In this document: positions 14,913-22,203 of the stretch, piece after piece | How the letters are laid out: the number at the start of each line of letters is the position of its first letter | Position numbering within the stretch: the stretch's first letter is position 1 | Assembly: GCF_000328665.1 (NCBI RefSeq) | Contig: NC_019977.1 | Span: 1,240,001 to 1,304,000 of the forward strand | DNA length: 64,000 nucleotides | Reading direction: 5' to 3' | Origin: Methanomethylovorans hollandica DSM 15978 | GTDB taxonomy: Archaea > Halobacteriota > Methanosarcinia > Methanosarcinales > Methanosarcinaceae | Position numbers and translations under genes: made by a program | The notes under the pieces: generated by a model | Told to the model about the DNA's origin: nothing | Seen by the model: only the letters and a program-made list of their open reading frames with translations | The model's database searches: none

Positions 14913-17435
14913 ATTTTTAATAAATGCGAGTCTTTTATTAATGAAACGAAAAAGAGGAGAGAGGATATTATAATAAACTATACTCAGCAAGGTTGGAATA
15001 ACTTCTTTTCTGAAATCTTAGACGATTCTAATGAAAAAAAGTATCTTTTTTTAGTTGGAGCTGGAATATCTATAGACTCTGGGCTACCAAATTTCACAGA
15101 TTTTCTCAGAAACTTTTTAGGGCATCTTCTTCCAAATGAATGTAATCCAAATCTCGCCGAAACCACCAATTTAATAATTGACAAACTGCGCCCAGAAGTA
15201 ATCCTTCAAGAAATTTATCAGTTATATGGAAACCGAACGCTTAAATTTTATAGCTGTTTAGAAGGTGGGGAACCAAATTATAATCATTATTTTTTGGCAT
15301 TAGCTCTAAAAAGAGGACATTGTGTATTCACTACAAACATAGATACTTTAATTGAAAAAGCTTGTGAGAGATTAGAAATCGATTATGAATTAATATATTT
15401 AAATGACAATAAGCAGAAAAAAGAATATAAAAAATATTTAGAAAATGATATATTAATAAAAACATATGAACAAATTGCTAAAGAAGAGCCTTTTAACATA
15501 GGCTCAAAAATATTTAAATTACATGGAACAATTCAACCAGGAAATAGTATTCACAAATACAAATCAATTAGATTCATGTTGAATAGAGTTGGATTGGGTT
15601 TAGATGAATCAATGAGGAAAGTTTTTGAAAATGCCCTGAAAGAAAGAGATGTAGTTGTATTAGGTTATAGTGGTAACGATCACTTTAGTGTAGACCCCGT
15701 TTTAAGACAAGTTGAATCTGATCAAAATATTTGCTGGTTTAAATACAAGGATTCAATTGATTTAGTTGAGTCTTCAAGAGATTTTAAATCAATGAGAGGG
15801 GATTTTTTTAAAGAGGTATCTATTGAATTATTTGATATTTGGAGAGATATCTCTCCATTAGATGTAATGATTAGTTGGGAACCAAATTCATATCTTATTA
15901 AAGGTGATAGTAGTAGAAAAATTAAAGAGGCAATATTACAATTAAAAACTAAAAACCCTGAATTTGAGCATTATGTAAATCAGCTCCAAATCAAAAACGA
16001 AGTTATTTGCGGAACAAATCAACAATCTTCTTTAGTAGAATGGACAAAAAAGATTAACGATTTTCAACGTAATGAGTGTGCTTCAATATTATTTCAAAGA
16101 ATAGGGGACGTTGAAAAAGCTGAATATTATCTTCAACAAGCTGAAAAATTAAGTAGTAGTGATATTGATAAAAGGAAAATTAACAACTTAAAAACGAGAT
16201 TGTTTTTGATTACTCGTAGACCAGATGAATTTAATCTTATGAAAAAAGAATTAAAAATTTCATTTGATTCAAATCAATGCTCAAACACGACTTTTGCTGA
16301 AACAATTCATAGATTTAATGAATCAATCGATCAAAAAGATGATGAAAATGACTTTTTTTCTGCTTTTGATCTTTCTCTTGAAATTATTAATTTATTAAGG
16401 GCTAATCGAGAATTTGATACTGCTCTTGAAGAAATAACTTATCTCAAGCAGAAACTTGAGTCAAGACTAAAGCATAAATCAAGTAAAAAGAAAATTTATG
16501 AATATTCTATTTTAAGAGCTAAATTACTGAGAATTCATGGGCTTATATGTGGTTTGGGATTAAAAAGTACAGTCAAAAATAAAGTTGAAGGGATTGTTTA
16601 TTGTGCTGAAGCTTACGAGATTTCCCATAAAATAGGAGATATTACAGCAAAAGCTCAAGCATTAAATGCAAGGGGGTTAATTGTATATCAATTAATTGAG
16701 AGAAGCGATAATATATTAGAGGATGCAGAGAATTCAGTGAATGAATCTTTTATTCTTCACACAAAAACGACTGATAAAAGAAAAAGTTTTCAATCAGCTA
16801 GAAATATTTTACTAATTAATCGTTTACGCTATCTTAATGCTAAAACAAATGCTCGTAACTATTGGATAAAAGAATTAGAAAAATCGCTTAAGATGGTAAG
16901 AGATAATTTAGATTTCATTGAAACGGGTGAAGTTCCTACAGGTGATGAAATTGAATATCTTTATCGTGATGCTGAATTTAGTGCACTTAAAGGTGACAAT
17001 CAAGAGTCAATAACTAAATATACTGCGTTGTTGACCATATTGGAATGTCAAAAAAATGTGCTGCACGCAAAAATAGATGAAGATAAAGTAAATCAAAAGG
17101 ATTTTGAACAACAAATGAACAAAAATATGCACATGATGGCTCGTGTGACCAGAGATTTGCTGAATTTATCCACTAATAGTTGCACCGATTATATTAATAG
17201 TTTGATATTGTTAGTTGAATATCTTTTAAATTCAAATGATATATGTTCTTATTATAAATATGATTCACTACCTCTCCAAAATATAAATGATATGTTAAAT
17301 GATGTATATTGTAAAATACAAAAAAGTGATGTAGACAATTTAAGTAAAATTGAAAAATTAATGGATAAAGGAGCAGAGATCTCAAAATCAATTGATGATT
17401 ACAATCTTCTTATCAAATTTACTTATTATAGATGA
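14901..17435 (+). CDS. SIR2-domain protein with C-terminal helical repeats, probable defence NADase
   Basis: 844 residues. The N-terminal SIR2 fold is clear: GAGIS (53-57), TTNID (144-148), KLHGT (206-210, H208 catalytic) and GYSGND (255-260). From about 400 the protein is all-helical with TPR-like pairs. SIR2 proteins with a repeat domain are typically anti-phage effectors that destroy NAD+ on infection; that role is inferred. The only standard start in the frame is TTG at 14901, inside the inverted repeat of the MITE, without a Shine-Dalgarno. An AGAGGAGAGAGG at 14952-14963 lies further in, followed only by ATT and ATA codons. Codon use is much more AT-rich than in flanking core genes, indicating transfer. 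The gene converges on, and overlaps by 17 bp, a NUDIX gene. Confidence 0.85.
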   Translation: MWRSIFNKCESFINETKKRREDIIINYTQQGWNNFFSEILDDSNEKKYLFLVGAGISIDSGLPNFTDFLRNFLGHLLPNECNPNLAETTNLIIDKLRPEVILQEIYQLYGNRTLKFYSCLEGGEPNYNHYFLALALKRGHCVFTTNIDTLIEKACERLEIDYELIYLNDNKQKKEYKKYLENDILIKTYEQIAKEEPFNIGSKIFKLHGTIQPGNSIHKYKSIRFMLNRVGLGLDESMRKVFENALKERDVVVLGYSGNDHFSVDPVLRQVESDQNICWFKYKDSIDLVESSRDFKSMRGDFFKEVSIELFDIWRDISPLDVMISWEPNSYLIKGDSSRKIKEAILQLKTKNPEFEHYVNQLQIKNEVICGTNQQSSLVEWTKKINDFQRNECASILFQRIGDVEKAEYYLQQAEKLSSSDIDKRKINNLKTRLFLITRRPDEFNLMKKELKISFDSNQCSNTTFAETIHRFNESIDQKDDENDFFSAFDLSLEIINLLRANREFDTALEEITYLKQKLESRLKHKSSKKKIYEYSILRAKLLRIHGLICGLGLKSTVKNKVEGIVYCAEAYEISHKIGDITAKAQALNARGLIVYQLIERSDNILEDAENSVNESFILHTKTTDKRKSFQSARNILLINRLRYLNAKTNARNYWIKELEKSLKMVRDNLDFIETGEVPTGDEIEYLYRDAEFSALKGDNQESITKYTALLTILECQKNVLHAKIDEDKVNQKDFEQQMNKNMHMMARVTRDLLNLSTNSCTDYINSLILLVEYLLNSNDICSYYKYDSLPLQNINDMLNDVYCKIQKSDVDNLSKIEKLMDKGAEISKSIDDYNLLIKFTYYR

Positions 17436-18060
17436 CTTCTTTTGGAGGAATTTTCATAGAAGCTGAAGAATAATATTCATGAATAACCAGAGTTAGTTGA
17501 GAATTATTTAACTTATTTTTAGCTATTAAAGTCCAGTAAATCCAATGTTTAGGAATAGGTGCTGGTTGTAGATTACTATTTCCTTTTGCAGGTAACTTAA
17601 GCCATTCATCTAAGTCAAAGTAATAGAAACCACAATCAATAACTTCAGGAACACCGGGACTAATACCGAATGCATTTGTATTGTCAATAGCACAAAATAA
17701 AACAATTAATTCACCTCTAGTTCCATATCTTTTTGATTCAAAATATGGTCTTTCAAACCAAGCAGCAACCATTAAATTTGAAGGTTTAGACAAAGCAGTT
17801 TCTTCGCTAAGCTCTCTTAAAGCAGCTTGACTTGGTTTCTCCCCATGCTCTACCCCTCCACCTGGGAGATTCCATGGTGTACCACCTTCTAAATCAGTGG
17901 CATAATCTCCAGTTTTAACAAGTAATACTTTTTTTAATTCAGGGTCAAATACAGCTATAAAAGCACCCATACTCCATTTTTTCTCGGCACAATACTTTTG
18001 TGCGAGTGAGTCAATACATTCAACTGTTGTACAAGCATCAAATTTTATTTCTAAATTCAT
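17419..18060 (-). CDS. NUDIX hydrolase
   Basis: 213 residues from ATG at 18060; an upstream start at 18108 would translate transposase fossil sequence. The NUDIX box is complete (GGGVEHGEKPSQAALRELSEETAL). NUDIX enzymes cleave nucleoside diphosphates linked to another moiety, such as NADH, ADP-ribose or oxidised NTPs; the substrate here cannot be read. About 50 N-terminal and 70 C-terminal residues flank the core and are not recognised. It is AT-rich, like the SIR2 gene it converges with. A link to NAD or ADP-ribose metabolism of the SIR2 effector is possible but unproven. Confidence 0.82.
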   Translation of the reverse strand: MNLEIKFDACTTVECIDSLAQKYCAEKKWSMGAFIAVFDPELKKVLLVKTGDYATDLEGGTPWNLPGGGVEHGEKPSQAALRELSEETALSKPSNLMVAAWFERPYFESKRYGTRGELIVLFCAIDNTNAFGISPGVPEVIDCGFYYFDLDEWLKLPAKGNSNLQPAPIPKHWIYWTLIAKNKLNNSQLTLVIHEYYSSASMKIPPKEVIYNK

Positions 18061-18061
18061 A

Positions 18062-18229
18062 TCAATACTTCCCGCACACTTTTTTCCAACACAAAATAAA
18101 GCAGGCAATATCTAACAATCTTTTTAAAAATACATTCAGAAGTTCATACCTGCTTGCCTATTTTCTAAACCTTATCTTTAACCAGCAAAGAATGTTCTAT
18201 AGCTCCTTTATATTGCTATGTTGCTCCAT
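18062..18229 (-). pseudogene. Transposase C-terminal fossil, copy 2
   Basis: The frame from 18229 reads MEQHSNIKEL, TAG, NILCWLKIRFRK, TAG, ASRYELLNVFLKRLLDIACFILCWKKV. It is homologous to the fossil at 13953-14137 and lies in the same orientation. The sequence AAAATATGATAGTCCTGTAC after it (18310-18329) also recurs, slightly changed, after the first copy near 14494-14513. The two relics bracket the SIR2/NUDIX pair. Confidence 0.6.
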
Positions 18230-18334
18230 CAAATAGAGTAGTTCTTCCTTTATTCCTTTTTTATTGTTCTTTCTATTTTTCAGGATAGGTGGTGTATCTA
18301 AAATACTGTAAAATATGATAGTCCTGTACCTTAG

Positions 18335-18432
18335 TGTCAATGGCGGTTTAGTTTTCCCCAATTTCGGCGGTATAAAATTCCCTACTTTTTGATATAAAGT
18401 TAACTCTACCCCTCTACATACTCAATAAAATA
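18335..18432. mobile_element. IS21-type terminal sequence
   Basis: Starting at 18335, TGTCAATGGCGGTTTAG..., then CGGCGGTATAAAATTCCC...ACTTTTTGA has the repeated TGGCGGT...AAA-CCC structure seen at ends of IS21 elements. It directly precedes an IstB fragment, so this is the end of a mostly deleted IS21 copy. The insertion follows the CCTGTACCTTAG sequence of the older transposase relic. Confidence 0.5.
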
Positions 18433-18657
18433 TTACAGTTTACTAGTATGTAATCCCAGCTTTCTTCTCTCCTTTAGCCTGTAACTTTCACCTTTGATGT
18501 TGATCGTAGTACAGTGATGCAATATCCTGTCAAGAACAGCAGATACAATAACACTGTCCTGGAATATCTCACCCCACTGACCATATGACTTATTTGAGGT
18601 AAAGATAGTAGAGGATTTCGGAAAACCCAGATATTTGAAAATTGTCTTATATACCAT
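18433..18657 (-). pseudogene. istB: IstB (IS21 helper ATPase) C-terminal fragment
   Basis: 74 residues reading STIFTSNKSYGQWGEIF, then SAVLDRILHH, then INIKGESYRLKERRKLGL, the well-conserved C-terminal part of IstB, the ATPase that helps IS21 transposition. The Walker A and B regions are missing and no IstA is present, so it is a remnant. Confidence 0.75.
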
Positions 18658-19036
18658 TTATAAACAGTCGGTTAAACACGGGAGTTTATCGAAATCCTTT
18701 TATGAATATGCTGAACTTTAACTGGTAGTGTCCCTATTTTGCTGTAAATTCTCCATTCATAACACTATGTTCTTACGACTTTATAGAATTTGAAGATACT
18801 TGAGAAAGCTCTGATAGAAGCTGCTATATGTGTCTCATAATGTGGTTAAAACATATTGATATTTGCCGCATCATAACTATAATTGATTTCATTACATGGA
18901 AAAACATGAGTTCATTGAAAGAGTGTGAAACTTTGGCAGTTAAGGCATTAGAGGTGCTTATATGTCTCCGGCTGTAGAGAAAAATAGTACAAATACCTTC
19001 AAAAAATGCATTGAAGGCTTTGAACAAAGTTTTAGA
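18658..19036. other. Non-coding stretch before the tRNA
   Basis: AT-rich sequence between the IstB fragment and the first tRNA-Thr copy. I see no intact gene. A frame running from 18962 through the tRNA into the integrase is an antisense-tRNA artefact. Confidence 0.4.
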
Positions 19037-19108
19037 AGCCCCCGGAGGGATTTGAACCCTCGACCTGCTGATTACGAATCAGCCGCTATACCGCTAAGCC
19101 ACAGAGGC
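19037..19108 (-). tRNA. tRNA-Thr (anticodon CGT), left copy
   Basis: A 72-nt cloverleaf on the minus strand: acceptor GCCTCTG pairs with CGGGGGC, anticodon stem-loop GCTGA-TTCGTAA-TCAGC gives anticodon CGT, and the T arm is GAGGG-TTCAAAT-CCCTC. It is identical to the copy at 25298-25369. Its 5' flank is element sequence with a hairpin and no evident TATA box, so this copy may be poorly expressed. Confidence 0.93.
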
Positions 19109-19109
19109 A

Positions 19110-19137
19110 CGATTTTGAGAAGTTGCTCTCAAAATCG
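19110..19137. repeat. Perfect 11-bp inverted repeat beside the left tRNA
   Basis: CGATTTTGAGA (19110-19120) and TCTCAAAATCG (19127-19137) flank a 6-nt loop, immediately next to the tRNA direct repeat and upstream of the integrase gene. It is a candidate integrase arm or core site, or a hairpin limiting read-through. Confidence 0.55.
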
Positions 19138-19171
19138 GAGGTCCAAAGCCTGCTTTAGGTGTGATTGGACA

Positions 19172-20230
19172 ATGGAAGCGGGAATATATAAAATAGATGT
19201 CGATAGGCGTATAGGCACATTAATTACTTCTGAACTATCAGAGCGAAATAAATCTCTGATTATTGAATTTGCTGATAGTTGTTTTATTGCTGGACTTGGA
19301 GACCACAGGGTTCTTAAGTACATTTCTACTCTAAAAAGCATAGCTACTGATATTCAGGTTGATTTAGACAGAGTTGGAGTACCTGAACTTCGAAGATATA
19401 TCTCAACGCTCGAGAGATCAGATAAAAGTGAGTGGACAAAACATGACTACAAAGTTACTATACGTAAATTCTACAAGTGGTTTTATAATGAAGACAATCC
19501 CGAGTTGACAAAGTGGATTAGGACGACTATAAAAAAGAAAAAACAAAAAGCACCGGAAGACATCCTTATAGAAAGTGAAATACTGTCGCTAATCGATAAT
19601 GCAACCAATAAAAGGGATAAAGCATTGATTGCTCTTCTATGGGACATTGGAGCACGTATCGGAGAAGTAGGAACTCTACGAATAAAGGATTTAGTGTTCG
19701 ATGATATTGGGCTAATCGTTCATTTAAACGGCAAAACTGGCCCAAGAAGAGTAAGAGCTGTGTGGAGCATAGAATATCTTAATGAATGGCTCGAAGAACA
19801 TCCTGAAAGAGATAATCCAAATGTACCTTTGTGGTTCAAATTTAATTCTGAACCTCTAGAAATTCTCAAATATGATGCAATAAGAAGGCGCTTGGTTAAA
19901 ATCTCTGAAAAGACGGGCATTAAGAAAAAGATACATCCACATCTTTTCAGGCACTCTAGATGCACACATATGGCTAACTATCTTACAGAAGCTCAGATGA
20001 ATTTATACTTCGGATGGATTCAAGGTTCTGATATGCCATCTGTTTATGTTCATCTATCTGGAAGAGATATTGATGATGCTGTTCTGAAGGCAAACGGAAT
20101 CATCCAAAATGAATGTGCTCGAAACAATAATCTACAATCTAGTTCAGAAGAGAATGTTATTGAATCGAAAATTTATAGCATGGTAAAAAGCAATCTAAGA
20201 AAACTTTTGGTTAATGCTAATTGGGATTAG
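19172..20230 (+). CDS. Tyrosine-family site-specific integrase
   Basis: 352 residues from ATG at 19172; the longer frame from 18962 crosses the tRNA and is not credible. An N-terminal SAM-like core-binding domain (about 15-110) is followed by the catalytic domain with R162 (GARIGE), K188 (LNGKTG), H257xxR260 (HPHLFRHSR) and nucleophile Y292 (SVYVHLSGRD), so the active site is complete. It starts 63 bp from the end of the tRNA-Thr copy, the usual place for an element integrase. It should catalyse integration and excision between the two tRNA repeats. A related fossil C-terminus lies at 20696-20764. Confidence 0.9.
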   Translation: MEAGIYKIDVDRRIGTLITSELSERNKSLIIEFADSCFIAGLGDHRVLKYISTLKSIATDIQVDLDRVGVPELRRYISTLERSDKSEWTKHDYKVTIRKFYKWFYNEDNPELTKWIRTTIKKKKQKAPEDILIESEILSLIDNATNKRDKALIALLWDIGARIGEVGTLRIKDLVFDDIGLIVHLNGKTGPRRVRAVWSIEYLNEWLEEHPERDNPNVPLWFKFNSEPLEILKYDAIRRRLVKISEKTGIKKKIHPHLFRHSRCTHMANYLTEAQMNLYFGWIQGSDMPSVYVHLSGRDIDDAVLKANGIIQNECARNNNLQSSSEENVIESKIYSMVKSNLRKLLVNANWD

Positions 20231-20348
20231 ATAGATACTATTATTTATTTTTTTATTTATCCCATTCATCAATACATTTTCACTCATTCAGCTACCATAC
20301 CATCTATACTGAAAATTGCCTTTTCTGCGAATTCTTTATTTTTGACTA

Positions 20349-20375
20349 TTTACCCACTCAATGTTGTGGAGATCC
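20349..20375 (+). repeat. Solo copy of the MITE terminal repeat
   Basis: TTTACCCACTCAATGTTGTG...GATCC matches the right end of the MITE at 14884-14912 and is the inverted complement of its left end at 14667-14695. No partner end is found nearby, so it is a solo end or the trace of a deleted insertion. Confidence 0.55.
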
Positions 20376-20695
20376 AAAATTATTAATTATTAGTCCCCCC
20401 GATTCCAACTTTAAAGAAAACTTTTTAAGTGGTGGCTCTGATATTGATTCTTAATTTATAACTTTTATAACTCTACTAAACCATACTTTACCATCAAAAA
20501 TTAAAAATCTTGCAACCTGGAGCCTTAAAATCAATCCTCGAGGATAATATAAGGGATAATCAACATGTATAATTTATGATATACAATCTAAAGTTATATT
20601 CATACACAACTGTCTAAGAATATTTAGTAAGCTACGCTGGTAATAGTGTCTATAGATAACGATTTTTAATAAAACAGATAGCATCATACACCATA

Positions 20696-20764
20696 TCTAA
20701 AGTTTACTTAAATGGGAGAGATATTGATAATGCTATATTAAGAGCGAATGGTATAATATTATAG
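20696..20764 (+). pseudogene. Integrase C-terminal fossil
   Basis: The frame reads SKVYLNGRDIDNAILRANGIIL and stops, matching the end of the intact integrase (SVYVHLSGRDIDDAVLKANGII), including the nucleophile Tyr region. Nothing else of the gene remains. It points to an earlier related element at the same site. Confidence 0.6.
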
Positions 20765-20778
20765 CTAAAAATATATCC

Positions 20779-21084
20779 ATAAATTAAATTCGCTTCGCTC
20801 ATTTAATTTATATATACAATCAAATATTGAAGTTGCTATATAAACAAGTTAGTATCTAAAGTATAGTTGCTCATTGATATCGATTACTCCTAAAATCAAT
20901 AGCAATGTACGCTGTAATTAATTACCTGATAACTAATACTTTAATCTATCAATCTTTCAAGCAATTACTCAATAAATAAACAATAATGCAGGTAACAATT
21001 AAATGAGAGTGACTGTCTAATGATTATTGTTAAAAAATATACTGATAAATTAAATTCGCTTCGCTCATTTAATTTATATATACA
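20779..21084. repeat. Paired 40-bp direct repeats with hairpin symmetry
   Basis: Identical 40-bp units lie at 20779-20818 and 21045-21084. Each contains 10-bp inverted arms ATAAATTAAA and TTTAATTTAT around a 13-nt GC-richer loop. Similarity continues, less perfectly, for about 80 bp after each unit (ATATTGAAGTT, GTATCTAAA). The zone has no ORF. Confidence 0.65.
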
Positions 21085-21438
21085 TATAAATATTGAAGTT
21101 AGTATATAAATAAGCTCGTATCTAAAATCTAGTTACTCACTGATATTGATAATTTTTAAAATAAATATCAACAAACAATGTACAATTGTTCAGTAATTAC
21201 ATGCAGCGCAATGCAATTGATTACCAGATCGTACAAGCGATAAATCAGTACTTCAGTTACTAAACTATAAATCGTACAAAGTGTACATATTTATTAGTTT
21301 GAACCTAACCGTTATTATGCCGCAAGCCTGTAATTATGTAAAGTCTCATATATTCTCATAAGTTCCCATAATCAATAAGCAAAAAATTGTATATCTATGT
21401 ATATATAAAAATACTGTGATGATTAACGCCTATATTTT

Positions 21439-21474
21439 ACGACAATTGCCGACAATTTTGAAGACAATTGTCGT
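21439..21474. repeat. Inverted repeat with three GACAATT iterons
   Basis: ACGACAATTG (21439-21448) and CAATTGTCGT (21465-21474) are perfect inverted arms, with a further GACAATT between them. Three GACAATT boxes at short intervals resemble iterons that bind a replication or partition protein. Confidence 0.5.
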
Positions 21475-21705
21475 GAAATTCTTTAATTTTTGCCAAATCC
21501 GATCAACACATATATATAGAAACAAAGACAATAGGAGAGTGGACGGGCTGATAAGAGAATAAGAGGCTAAGGGAGCTACGAGCTAAGATAAATCTTAGCT
21601 CTGCGCTGAATGATATAACATGATATGAAATAACATAACATATTAGCTGATAAAAGCAGTGCATATGAGTTTCATACATGTATTAAGCTCTTAATCTCTA
21701 ATGAT

Positions 21706-21824
21706 GCTCAATTCATTATGTGATGAACAGATCCATCACGTAATGAATTGAGCAAGTAATGATATTATAAACATAATCATGAGTGATCTGTTATATAATG
21801 GATTAATAGATCTATTATATAATG
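21706..21824. repeat. 20-bp inverted repeat followed by a 16-bp direct repeat
   Basis: GCTCAATTCATTATGTGATG (21706-21725) pairs with 21734-21753 with one mismatch. It is followed by GATCTGTTATATAATG (21785-21800) and GATCTATTATATAATG (21809-21824). With the repeats at 20.8-21.5 kb this makes an origin-like zone. No genes are seen from 20765 to 22203. Confidence 0.55.
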
Positions 21825-22203
21825 ATATGAATAAGTTATTATTAAAGGCTAATAAGCCAGTAACATTTAGCGTAACTGTTATAAAATTTTCTAACTGTAT
21901 AGAGTGGCGTATTTAAGATAGACATATGAGCTTTGAGATGGGAGAATTATTAACCATACGCTATTGTGATCTTCAATCAATAGAACTTACAGTTCTTTAA
22001 CCTTAATTTGACAGTTTACAAAAATTCAGGTGATATTTAGGAGCATTTTGCCTTTTTCCATCATAAATAAAAGAATAATAGAAACTAAAATAAAAAATTG
22101 CTTTACTTTGAAATGTACATTTAAAGGGGGAAGGTGGAAATGTACTAAGATAGAGAAAATAAGTTCTTTTAATCCTATAAATGAGTTCTATTTTGAACGG
22201 TCC

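Noticed and set aside
18962-19171. N-terminal extension of the integrase frame
   Set aside because: It translates the antisense of tRNA-Thr (SPRRDLNPRPADYESAAIPLSHRG), a well-known artefact. The gene is taken from ATG 19172.
20779-21084. CRISPR array from two 40-bp repeats
   Set aside because: Only two copies, 266 bp apart, with homologous rather than unique sequence between them, and no cas genes in the window.
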